64,000 nucleotides of DNA. Origin: an uncultured Verrucomicrobiota bacterium (GTDB taxonomy: Bacteria > Verrucomicrobiota > Verrucomicrobiia > Opitutales > Opitutaceae). The translations under genes were made by a program, and so were the position numbers. Shown in pieces: positions 8,929-19,579 of this stretch (positions are counted from its first letter, which is position 1; each line of letters begins with the position of its first letter). A model generated the notes under the pieces. That model did not search any database and was not told the origin of the DNA. It saw only the letters and a program-made list of their open reading frames with translations. The DNA lies in contig CAIVDS010000026.1 of NCBI GenBank assembly GCA_903904685.1, positions 167,431 to 231,430 on the forward strand, given 5' to 3'.

Positions 8929-9632
8929 CTCTCACGCCCGCCCAACTGGCCGCGATGCTCGATTCAACCAACCTCAGGCTCGACGCCTCTGAAGCCGATA
9001 TCGAGCAGCTCTGCATCGAAGCCGCCACGCACCGCTTCGCTTGTGTCATGATTTACCCGACCAGCGTGCTACTGGCCGCCCGCATCCTTGCCGGCACCGG
9101 CCTGCGCATCGGCACCGTGATCGGGTTTCCCAGCGGACGTTTTTCCACCGGAGCCAAGGCCGCCGAGATCACCGCCTCCCACAAGGCCGGAGCGCAGGAG
9201 GTGGACATCGTGATGAATTATCCCGCGCTCCTCGGCGGCCACTCCGTCGCAGTGGCCACCGAAGTCGCCACGCTCACCCACCTCGCCCACAAGCAGGGGC
9301 AACTCATCAAAGTGATCGTGGAAACGTGTTTTCTCGACGACGCCGACCGGCTCGAGGCTTTTAAAATCTGCGAGGACGCCGGCGCCGACTTCATCAAAAC
9401 CTCCACCGGCTTCGGCACCGCCGGCGCCAAGATCGCCGACATCGCCGCCTGGGTCGCCGCTCGGCGCGAGCCCATCCAGCTCAAGGCCTCCGGCGGAATC
9501 AAAACCCTAGCCGATGCCCGCATGTTCATCGACGCGGGGGCTACCCGTCTCGGCACTTCAAGCGCCGCCGCCATCGTTGCGGAACTCGCAGGTGCCTCCG
9601 TCAGCGAAAGCGCAACCGGCGGCAGTTATTGA
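8925..9632 (+). CDS. deoC: Deoxyribose-phosphate aldolase
   Basis: 235-residue class I aldolase that converts 2-deoxyribose-5-phosphate to glyceraldehyde-3-phosphate and acetaldehyde. The Schiff-base lysine sits in ADFIKTSTGFGTAGA, and the second conserved lysine in IQLKASGGIKT. Also visible are GTVIGFPSGRFSTGAKAAE and GAQEVDIVMNYPALLGG. CVMIYPTSV replaces the more usual CVNPxxV near the active site, a modest deviation. It is the downstream gene of a two-gene unit (4-nt overlap with the kinase). Confidence 0.93.
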   Translation: MTLTPAQLAAMLDSTNLRLDASEADIEQLCIEAATHRFACVMIYPTSVLLAARILAGTGLRIGTVIGFPSGRFSTGAKAAEITASHKAGAQEVDIVMNYPALLGGHSVAVATEVATLTHLAHKQGQLIKVIVETCFLDDADRLEAFKICEDAGADFIKTSTGFGTAGAKIADIAAWVAARREPIQLKASGGIKTLADARMFIDAGATRLGTSSAAAIVAELAGASVSESATGGSY

Positions 9633-9686
9633 GCATGTCAAAAAACGGCCGTCACTTTGCGTCGGGCTGCTTCCCGCCGGCGGCGC

Positions 9687-11432
<1,746 letters not shown>

Positions 11433-11515
11433 TAAACGCGGTCAATTGTTGCATAGCCCCGGAAACGAGGCCAACTGAAACTTGCAAACCGTCCGCCACC
11501 ATCCATGTTAACCAC

Positions 11516-12213
11516 ATGCGCGCGAGCAGCTTGTTGCCCCGGCTTATTTTAACCTGCGCCTTGCTTGGACTGGCGGTGACGCGGTCGCAGGAGGTGCAAC
11601 AGCACGGCCTCGTTTTTGAAGCCTGGGTGCACGACACGTTTTTCGACGGCTACCAACCGCCCGGCTACACGCAAAAGTGGGACATTCCCTCCGCGGCCAA
11701 CAAACACCATGGCGGAATTCCCGTGAACGCCAAGGCTGCCAAGGATCACACGCCCGTCGATCTCGGCGATGCGCTGAGGCAATTCGACATCGCCGAACCA
11801 TTCATTCTCGTGATCGGCTACTGGCGGCAAGACGAAGCCAAAAAACGTTTCGTCAACATCATCGCACCCAACCGGCGGCATGGCGCAAACTCTGGAGCCC
11901 TGTCACTCGTGCCGACCTCGAGCGCCTCGACGCCGTCATCAAAGACCGCAACCTCGAGCCCGCCGAGGCGCGACGACAAGCCCAAGCCATCAAAAATGCA
12001 CCGCCGTTCACCGAAGCGATTATCGTCGTGAATCCCAAAATCGACTCGAAAACCCAGCGCCGCCTTCAATGCAGCCTGCGCTTCGAAGACGTATTCAAAT
12101 ACCTTGCTCCCGAAAGCGATCCGCTCCCCCGTGAAAACCCGTCGCTTTGGGGTGTACCGTTTACTACTGCGGTGCCATCGCCTCCGCGCACTTTCGAGAT
12201 GGCAACGCCCTGA
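11516..12213 (+). pseudogene. Conserved secreted protein of unknown function, frameshifted
   Basis: The first part, from ATG 11516, starts with a signal peptide (MRASSLLPRLILTCALLGLA) and reads LVFEAWVHDTFFDGYQPPG ... DLGDALRQFDIAEPFILVIG up to FVNIIAP near 11869. The continuation lies in a neighbouring frame: AAWRKLWSPVTRADLERLD ... AIIVVNPKIDSKTQRRLQCS ... LWGVPFTTAVPSPPRTF, ending at 12213. The two pieces join with loss of one base (or gain of two) between about 11866 and 11881. Codon use is gene-like on both sides. The mature part (acidic and aromatic residues near the start, a lysine-rich VNPKIDSKTQRR segment) faintly recalls nuclease-like folds, but no family can be named firmly. As written, the product is truncated. 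Confidence 0.65.
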
Positions 12214-12321
12214 ACCGAGTCCGGCAATGCTCGTCTACCCTCTCGGGGTTGCCACTTCGTGCATACGTGCCAAGACGAGCAGCAACAGGCTTTTTCGAAG
12301 CGGGCGCGCTCGATATAAGTC

Positions 12322-13881
12322 CTAGGATTTTGGAGAAGGGGGAACGGGAGCGATAGCTGAAGCGGCAGGCGTGCCGATAAGAGGGACGAACTGGTCGATG
12401 ATCGGCTGGATGGCATCGACCCAGATTTGATAGCCCTTGGCTGAAGGATGGAGGAGGTCGGGCATGATTTCCTTGCTCAGGGTGCCGTCCGGCTCGAGAA
12501 GTTTTTCGCCGATATCGATGAAAATCACTTTCTTGCCGTCAGCCAAAACGGGGATGATTTTGTTGATTTCCTTGATCTTGCCGCGGACCTGATCGGTGGG
12601 TTTTTCGCTGCGGGGAAGGATGCCCATAAGGATGAGCGTGGCGTCGGGGCAGCGCTTGCGGTATTCCGCGACGTCGGCCTTGATGCCGCCGGCGATTTGT
12701 TCCGCCGTGCAACCGCCGGTGTTGTTGGTGCCGATGAGCAGGACGATGACTTTGGGATGGAGGCCATCGACTTGGCCGTTCTGGACGCGCCAGAGGAGAC
12801 CTTGGGTGGAGTCGCCCGAGACGCCGAAGTCCACAGCGTTGCGCCGGGCGAAATACTTGTTCCAAATAGGGCCGCCGCCGGCTTTCCATCCGGCGGTGAT
12901 GGAGTCGCCGTCGAAGACGAGATCGACCCGGGGCATTTTCCGGGCGTCATCCATGGCTTGTTGAAACCCGTTTAGCCGACCCATCGGCGGCACGGGGATT
13001 ATCGCGGAGTTCCCACCGGGAGGCAAGGGCGGCTGCGGCTAGGTGACAGTGCCACCAACGATGGTAGAAGGCGAAGGCTTGGGCTGTGCGGCTGCGGGAG
13101 CCGAAGCGCTTGCGACCGTGGTGGTGCCGGGCGGGAAGAACTGGTCGATGACTGGCTGAATGGAATCGGCCTAGATTTTATAGGCTTGAGCCGAGGGACG
13201 GGGGAACATGAAGTCGCACAGGATCTCTTTGGTCATGACGCCGTCGGGCTTGAGGAATTTATCTCCAAAATCGAGGAAGATCACTTTTTTCCCATCGCCG
13301 AATGCGGAGATGATCTTGTTGGTTTCCTTGATTTTGAGGCGCATCGCATCAGAGGGAAGTTCACGACGAGGGAAGATGCCCTGGAGAAGGATGGTGGCTT
13401 CGGGACAACGTTTTTGGTATTCTTGGATGATCGCCTTGATCCCTTCGGCGACTTGTTCCGGTGTGTTGGATTGTAGATTACTGCCGCCGATAAGAAGGAC
13501 GATGAGCTTGGGATGGAGCTTATCGACTTGGCCGTTTTGCAGCCGCCAGAGAACATTTTGCGTGGCGTCTCCCGGATTGGCAAAATCGAAGGCGTTGAGA
13601 TTGGCGTAACGGGGACCCCAGATGCCACCGTGATCACCCTTGGGGTTGCCATTAATCGAATAGGTATCGCCGTCGAAAATGAGGTCGACCTTGCCGATCT
13701 TCCTGGAGGCTTCCAGAACTTGCTGGAAATGGTTGAGCCAGCCTACGCACGGCCCCACGGGAATGGCGGCGGGGTTGGCGTCGGGAGGAAGGGGAGGTGT
13801 GGGCCAAGTGAGGACCCCTCCGGCAAGAGCATCTGCGGTTATGGTGAATCCGACGAGGGCGGAGAGAAGAAAACGCTTCAT
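12322..13881 (-). pseudogene. Two-domain SGNH (GDSL) hydrolase, broken by two in-frame TAG codons
   Basis: One continuous minus-strand frame runs from ATG 13881 (signal peptide MKRFLLSALVGFTITADALA) to 12322 and aligns along its whole length with the intact double-domain gene next to it. Two TAG codons interrupt it, at 13171-13173 and 13039-13041. Both fall where the paralogue and sister domains have Trp: AYKI[stop]ADSIQP against HVIWADAIQS, and GGTVT[stop]PQPPLPPG against GGTITWPAPPLPAG. Domain 1 has an altered nucleophile block (FDGDTYSI) and lacks the catalytic His (CDFMFPRP). Domain 2 keeps FDGDSITAGW, GVSGDST, LLIGTNN and DLLHP and could be active if expressed alone. A TTG at 13026 would permit a short product without a signal peptide. 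Confidence 0.85.
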
Positions 13882-14054
13882 CCGGTGGTGTTTAATCCTG
13901 ACAGGCGGGATGGGCAAGGAGTGTTTATTTTTGGAGAAATATACTTTGAAAGGCTTCACATCCTCAGGTTGTGGTCGAGGGTGCGGTATTGGATGGCGGC
14001 GTTTTAAGCGCGCCAGATTTTCCCCACTAGTTGCCTCCGGAAAATTCGCCGGCA

Positions 14055-15596
14055 CTAAGATTTGGCTGGGGCGGGCGCGGCGGGCGGCGGGACGAACTGG
14101 TCGATGATCGGCTGGATGGCATCGATCCAGACTTCGTAGCCGGGAAGACTCGGGTGGAGGAAATCGCCCGTCATGGGCGGCCCATAATTACCGTCGGCAT
14201 CGAGGAGTTTGTCACCGAAATCAACGTAGAAGATTTTTTTGCCGTCGGCGCATTTGGAGACGATCTGGTTGATGGCTTTAATTTTGGCCCGGAATGGGTC
14301 GTTGGCCTTATTGCCGCGCGGCAAGATACCGAGCACAAGAACCGCCGCATCGGGGACATGCTTCCGGTATTCGTTGACTCCGGCCACGACACCTCCGGCG
14401 ATTTCTTCCACCGAGCACGAATACATGTTGTTGGTGCCAATGAGAAGGACGACGAGCTTGGGATGGAGCCCATCGACCTGGCCGTTCTGGACTCGCCAGA
14501 CAACGTCCGCGGTGGAGTTTCCTGAGATGCCGAAATCAAATGCGTTGAGCTTGGCGTAATGTTTGTTCCATAGGCCACCCGCTCCGCCTCTCCAAGCATC
14601 TGTGATGGAGTCGCCGTCGAAGACGAGATCGACCTTGGGCATCGCATGGGAATCGTCAATGTTCTTTTGGAAACGTGGCAACCAACCCATCTGCGGCATG
14701 GGGATGACGGCTGAGTTGGCTCCGGCTGGAAGTGGCGGCGCGGGCCAGGTGATGGTTCCACCGCCGATTAGCTTGTCGGGCACGGCGGCGGTGCCGGAAG
14801 CAATCACAGGAATCGGAATCGGCGCTGAAGGAAGGGTGCTCGGGGGAAAGAATTTGTCGATCGTGGACTGAATTGCGTCAGCCCATATTACATGCCCCTT
14901 TCCCTGGGGATGAACGAAACCGGCAAGGACTGTCTGGGAGATGGTGCCGTCGGGCTCGAGAAGTTTGTCGCCGAAATCGAGGTAGATGACTTTCTTGCCA
15001 TCGCCGAAGCCAGAGATGATCTGGTTGACCGCCTTGATCTTGGCGCGAAAGGGATCGGTGGGCTTTTCTCCGCGCGGCATGATACCCGTGAGCAGGATGG
15101 TCGCCTCGGGAACCCGCTTCTGATACTCCGCGACGATCGCCTTGATGCCCTCTGCGATTTGTTCCGGAGTATTGGCGCCGGGATTAAAGCCGATGTTACT
15201 CATGCCGACCTGGAGGACAACCAGCTTGGGATGGAGGCCATCGAGCTGTCCGTTTTGCAACCGCCAGAGAACGGCTTGGGTAGGGTCGCCCGAGCAGCCG
15301 AAATCAAGCGCCTTGATCCGGTTGAACCGCGACCACATGCCGCCGGTGGGAGCATAATGGCCCGAGGTGATAGAGAGCCGGTCGCCGTCGAAGATGAGAT
15401 CGACTGTTCCCATCTTCCGGGCTCTTTGCAGGTTGAGTTCGAAATAATCCAACCAACCGGAGATCGGGGAGCGCCCAACTGCCGCCTTGTTTTCTCCGGG
15501 TGCCAGAGGCGGCGAGGGCCAGGTGATGGTCCCCCCGGCAAAAGCAGCCAAGGTTAAGGCGAATCCCATGAAGGCAGAGAGAAGAATACGGCGCAT
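14055..15596 (-). CDS. Secreted two-domain SGNH (GDSL) hydrolase
   Basis: 513 residues with signal peptide MRRILLSAFMGFALTLAAFA. Two tandem domains (about 22-250 and 279-503) resemble PAF-acetylhydrolase IB-like SGNH esterases. Domain 2 has a full catalytic set: FDGDSIT (S330), GISGNST, LLIGTNN (N389/N390) and GDFLHP (D478, H481). Domain 1 is degenerate: GDR (R73) replaces GDS, GMSN replaces GTNN, and GFVHP keeps His229 but has Gly226 in place of the catalytic Asp. A Pro-rich linker (PPSTLPSAPIPIPV) joins them. The likely role is de-esterification of polysaccharides or lipids in the periplasm or outside the cell, with domain 1 perhaps binding only. Adjacent to its broken paralogue. Confidence 0.88.
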   Translation of the reverse strand: MRRILLSAFMGFALTLAAFAGGTITWPSPPLAPGENKAAVGRSPISGWLDYFELNLQRARKMGTVDLIFDGDRLSITSGHYAPTGGMWSRFNRIKALDFGCSGDPTQAVLWRLQNGQLDGLHPKLVVLQVGMSNIGFNPGANTPEQIAEGIKAIVAEYQKRVPEATILLTGIMPRGEKPTDPFRAKIKAVNQIISGFGDGKKVIYLDFGDKLLEPDGTISQTVLAGFVHPQGKGHVIWADAIQSTIDKFFPPSTLPSAPIPIPVIASGTAAVPDKLIGGGTITWPAPPLPAGANSAVIPMPQMGWLPRFQKNIDDSHAMPKVDLVFDGDSITDAWRGGAGGLWNKHYAKLNAFDFGISGNSTADVVWRVQNGQVDGLHPKLVVLLIGTNNMYSCSVEEIAGGVVAGVNEYRKHVPDAAVLVLGILPRGNKANDPFRAKIKAINQIVSKCADGKKIFYVDFGDKLLDADGNYGPPMTGDFLHPSLPGYEVWIDAIQPIIDQFVPPPAAPAPAKS

Positions 15597-15881
15597 CCGA
15601 ACATCTTAGGCCCTGTGAGGGAGATTGGGCAAGGTAGAGTTTGCGGAATCCCAGACTGGAGCAATCGTCATCATCCCGTGCCTGTCGGAAGATCGACTTT
15701 CACCTGATGCTGCCGCGTGGCGGCAGAATAGTTCTTCGATATATTCTTGCCCATTTTACAGCGGCGGCCAACAATTCAGCCATAAAGTGTGGCAAAACCG
15801 ATTCCGTATAAAAATGATTGCCTCGACAGTCTTACGCCATTGCCGCCAAGTGAATTACAATCAGTCGAATGACTGCCATCA

Positions 15882-18593
15882 ATGAGTGTGGCCAAGGGGT
15901 GCATCCTCTTTTTGGCTATCATTCTCTGCCTTTTGCCTGCGAATGCCGCAAGGAAGCTGATTTTTGATGGCGGCATCCATATTGCGTACACGATGCCGCA
16001 GGATGGTAATCTCACTTTGGGATTATACGGCAAAGAGGGGAAACTATTGCGCTGGCTGGTGCAGGATCAATTCCGTCATGCAGGTGATCATCAAGTGGCC
16101 TGGAACGGTCTCGACCAGTGGGGCAAACCCGTGCCCGCAGGCGACTACAGCCTGAAAGCCATTTACCACGCTCCACTCACCACCGAATACCAGATGGCGG
16201 TGTGTAATCCAGGCACGCCGCCTTGGCCGACTTCTGACGGAAGGGGCGACTGGCTCTGTGATGAAGCGAATCCACAAGCGGCAGTCACCGATGGTCAATG
16301 GGTGTTCCTAGCCTCGCCTGGAAGCGAAAGGGGATGCTCCATCATCGCACTCGACGAAACCGGACAACGCCAATGGGGCACGCAGGAACCTAGGCACTTT
16401 CACCCACGCAGCCTTTCCCTGGCCTTGGATGGGGATAATCTCTACGCACTTTACTCAGGCCCCGAAACGCCGGATGCCGACCGCCATCCCGGAGCGAAAA
16501 ATACCTACGGAAGAGCCGTGCTGGTCTGCTTTGACAAGCGAACCGGCAAGCTGGCCAAATTCAGCCGAGGGAACCTCATCGACCGCCTTGCGCCGTGGAT
16601 TTATAATACCGGCATCTGGGAGCATCTCCCGGAGTTTTCCCTCAACCGCATCGCTACATGGTCCTATAAGGAGGATAAGATTTCGTGGCTCTGGGACTTG
16701 CGGAACGACAAATCCTTCAGCCCCGCCACCTACGCCGGCCAACCCCGCTACGCATGCACCGATGTGGGGGAATCCACCAACGCATTGGGCATCGCCGCCG
16801 TTGGTGGCAAACTCTACGTTTCGCTTCATCACGACAACAAGCTTCTGGTTGTTGACGCCACGACAGGTAGGCCGACGGGTGAGGAAATAGCTTTGAACGC
16901 CCCGGCAGGTCTGTGCGCGACTGCTGACGGCCACCTTCTGGCCATCAGCTCAACGCAGGTCGTAACAATAAATCCGGCTACCCAAAAGATCACTCAATTG
17001 ATCGGCTCAAATCTGGTCGCCCCCAGCAACCTTACGACCGACCGGGATGGAAACATCTATGTGAGCGATTGGGGTGCTTCATTTCAGGTCAAGGTGTTCG
17101 ACCGCGAGGGACACTTCCTGCATGCCATCGGCAAGGAAGGAGGACGCCCTTGGGTCGGCAAGTGGGATTCCAGTGGCATGTTGGTGCCGCGTGGCATCGC
17201 CGTGACGGCCAAAGGCAAGCTGTGGGTGGCCGAGGACGATGGCACACCCAAGCGGGTGAGCGTCTGGGACGCAAAAAGCGGAGTATTTCTCGAAGACTAT
17301 ATCGGTCCGACTCCCTACGGCGGTGGAACCTACTTCTGGATCGATCCCAAAAACCCGGAGGCTGTGAACGCGGAAGGCGCGCGCTTCAAAGTCGATTACA
17401 CCAAGAAAACCTACACTCACGAAGCCATCGCCTATCGGCGTCAGAACCGTGACGATCCCTTCACGCCCAACGGACATAATCTTGGTGGCTATCAGGTGAG
17501 GATTCTCTACCGCAACGACCACGAATACGCCTTCGTCAACACCCAGCCCAATATGGTTTCCATCCTGCAACGACAGGGCGACGTTTACAGGCCCGTGGCG
17601 GCGCTTGGCGCCATCCGTCGCAACGGGAAGTCCGTACTCGACGGAGATGGCACGGGGGTTGTCCTCTGGGATAGCGATGTCGGTTACCGCGTCTACAACG
17701 GCTTTTATCCTGAATGTTTCCAAGGACACGGCGGCGACAACTATACATGGACCGACACCAACGGAGACCACCAGGTACAACCCTGGGAAATGCGTTGGGC
17801 TCCAACCGTGACGGGAGCCCAGACCGCCGCGCAACCCTATCGGGAAGGGCGGCAAGGGACATGGGCGACAAGTTATTGGGGAACCGACATTGCGCCCGAC
17901 TGGAGCCTCTTCTTCGCCGGAAGATACAGCGACCGCCTCGCCATTTACCGGCTCGCGCCCAGAGGATGGACAGACTCCGGAGCGCCGATCTACGACATCG
18001 CCGACGCAAAACCAATCATCTTTGATGCCCGCAACAATGACATCAACGGGCTTCATGTTACCGCAGACGGAAAGCTCATCGTCTCCTACAACTTCGAATC
18101 GAAACACTGCCCCGACGCGATGCGCTGTTACGATCTGGATGGACGCGCACTCTGGGCGATTGCCATGCCAAAGCGACTGGCGGGGACGAACGTCCACGCC
18201 AGCAATGCGGTTTACGATTTTCAAATCCAAGGTCTGGGCGATGTCGTCTGCACTTGGCTTTACCACGGCAGCAGTCGGCCTTTCTTGATCACTTCGGATG
18301 GTCTTTACGTCGGTACGCTCCTGGATGACACCCTGCTGGCCCGCCTCCTCCATTCTCTCAATATTTCCACGGGGCTCTACAACGGAACGATCTTCGATTC
18401 GGCGCCGACCGGTCCCACGGCCCTGTGGAGCGAATCCGCCAAATACTTTTACCAAAGTGCGGAAGGTAATTGCTACATCATCAACGGCGGCAGCCAGCAG
18501 GAATACATCTTCAAGATCAAGGGACTGGAGGCTCAATCCGTCGGTCGCTTCAACCTCGATCTTACGCTGACCCGATCCTCTCGCAACCCATGA
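15882..18593 (+). CDS. Secreted FlgD-Ig-like plus beta-propeller (NHL-type) protein
   Basis: 903 residues. A signal peptide (CILFLAIILCLLPANA) is followed by a FlgD-type Ig-like domain (about 30-105; HAGDHQVAWNGLDQWGKPVPAGDYSL). The rest is a series of propeller blades with NHL/PQQ-like motifs, such as VAPSNLTTDRDGNIYVSDW, LVPRGIAVTAKGKLWVAED and INGLHVTADGKLIVSYN. A metal-binding-like segment, TWTDTNGDHQVQPWEM, occurs near residue 625. No catalytic motif is recognised. The family is common in Planctomycetes and Verrucomicrobia and may bind or act on carbohydrates outside the cytoplasm. It is divergent from the SGNH gene across 285 bp in which no firm promoter could be picked. Confidence 0.7.
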   Translation: MSVAKGCILFLAIILCLLPANAARKLIFDGGIHIAYTMPQDGNLTLGLYGKEGKLLRWLVQDQFRHAGDHQVAWNGLDQWGKPVPAGDYSLKAIYHAPLTTEYQMAVCNPGTPPWPTSDGRGDWLCDEANPQAAVTDGQWVFLASPGSERGCSIIALDETGQRQWGTQEPRHFHPRSLSLALDGDNLYALYSGPETPDADRHPGAKNTYGRAVLVCFDKRTGKLAKFSRGNLIDRLAPWIYNTGIWEHLPEFSLNRIATWSYKEDKISWLWDLRNDKSFSPATYAGQPRYACTDVGESTNALGIAAVGGKLYVSLHHDNKLLVVDATTGRPTGEEIALNAPAGLCATADGHLLAISSTQVVTINPATQKITQLIGSNLVAPSNLTTDRDGNIYVSDWGASFQVKVFDREGHFLHAIGKEGGRPWVGKWDSSGMLVPRGIAVTAKGKLWVAEDDGTPKRVSVWDAKSGVFLEDYIGPTPYGGGTYFWIDPKNPEAVNAEGARFKVDYTKKTYTHEAIAYRRQNRDDPFTPNGHNLGGYQVRILYRNDHEYAFVNTQPNMVSILQRQGDVYRPVAALGAIRRNGKSVLDGDGTGVVLWDSDVGYRVYNGFYPECFQGHGGDNYTWTDTNGDHQVQPWEMRWAPTVTGAQTAAQPYREGRQGTWATSYWGTDIAPDWSLFFAGRYSDRLAIYRLAPRGWTDSGAPIYDIADAKPIIFDARNNDINGLHVTADGKLIVSYNFESKHCPDAMRCYDLDGRALWAIAMPKRLAGTNVHASNAVYDFQIQGLGDVVCTWLYHGSSRPFLITSDGLYVGTLLDDTLLARLLHSLNISTGLYNGTIFDSAPTGPTALWSESAKYFYQSAEGNCYIINGGSQQEYIFKIKGLEAQSVGRFNLDLTLTRSSRNP

Positions 18594-18730
18594 GCGGCAG
18601 ATTCGTATGCAGCTCTGATGAATTACATCTGGTGCGTGCACGGGCCTCATCCCTGCCCCATATCTACCTGTGATTGATCAGTCGTGTATGTCTAAAAATT
18701 GATATGATTATACTTATATAATCTATATTC

Positions 18731-19579
18731 TCATCCGTATCGCCGAATCCGTTCTGAGATGTCGGCGCGCAGGCGGTCCACGTAGTTCAAGGTGTAGGTT
18801 TCGATATCCCGTGTCGTGTCCGCCACCAAAGGTGTGAGGTCCATCGCCCAAGTGATGCCCGCCATCTGGTCGGTGGCGTGGGAGGTGTTGAACGTCGCAT
18901 GCGCCAGACGGCGGCCCGGGACGGCGAGATCGTAGCGTTTTCCGCCGCCGACCTGCGAAGCGAACACCTTGAGCAACTTCGCGCCGAGCCCGTGATGACG
19001 ACCGGCATCCAGCGCGATCTTGTCAGCATCAACCATCCAATCGAGGTCGCGCCAGACTTCGCAGCCCAACACACAGCCCGGCCGCTGGGTCGGCGGCAAC
19101 GTGCGCAACGCTTCCATACATCGCAGGAACACCGCGACATGAGTGTCGTGTTTGTCCGTCGGATTGTGCAGGTAAACCACCTCGGGCCGGCAGCCGCCGA
19201 AAATCGTCGCAAGATCGGACAGCACGCCGGCGTGACCGGGCGTTTTCACGTCGGCACTCGGATGTGCGAGTTGAATCTGCACCGCATAGCGCCCGAGCCT
19301 CGCCGCCTTGCGCTGTTCCTTGCGTCGCTCGACTAGCATCTGTTCATCGGTATAACCCAAGAAAGCTCCCGTGCGCGGCGAACCGGCTCCGTTGGTCACG
19401 ACCACGCCGCCAAAGGCTTTGCCGGGCAGGTCGAGGCAGTCGGCAATGCCCGCGTGAGCCATGATTTCGATGTCATCCTGATGCGCCGCGATGCAGAGAC
19501 GGGTCACGCGTGCGAGCGCGACGACGGCCTCGTCACCTGCTGGCGCAAACACATCGGCGTCGGAACGGGAAAAGTTCAT
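18731..19579 (-). CDS. PIG-L family deacetylase
   Basis: 282-residue zinc-dependent deacetylase of the PIG-L/LmbE family, which removes N-acetyl groups from GlcNAc-type sugars or conjugates. The zinc motif is AAHQDDIE (usually AHPDDE; here Gln replaces Pro), near residue 32. The distal motif is HNPTDKHDTHVAV, supplying the third zinc ligand. Its start overlaps the upstream nucleotidyltransferase stop by 4 nt (ATGA), so the two are translationally coupled. The pair suggests modification or recycling of an amino sugar. The substrate is not determinable. Confidence 0.85.
   Translation of the reverse strand: MNFSRSDADVFAPAGDEAVVALARVTRLCIAAHQDDIEIMAHAGIADCLDLPGKAFGGVVVTNGAGSPRTGAFLGYTDEQMLVERRKEQRKAARLGRYAVQIQLAHPSADVKTPGHAGVLSDLATIFGGCRPEVVYLHNPTDKHDTHVAVFLRCMEALRTLPPTQRPGCVLGCEVWRDLDWMVDADKIALDAGRHHGLGAKLLKVFASQVGGGKRYDLAVPGRRLAHATFNTSHATDQMAGITWAMDLTPLVADTTRDIETYTLNYVDRLRADISERIRRYG

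Noticed and set aside
13039..13173. TAG recoded as an amino acid (pyrrolysine-like)
   Set aside because: No supporting tRNA or synthetase in the window, and both sites are plain Trp positions in the paralogue; nonsense mutation is simpler.
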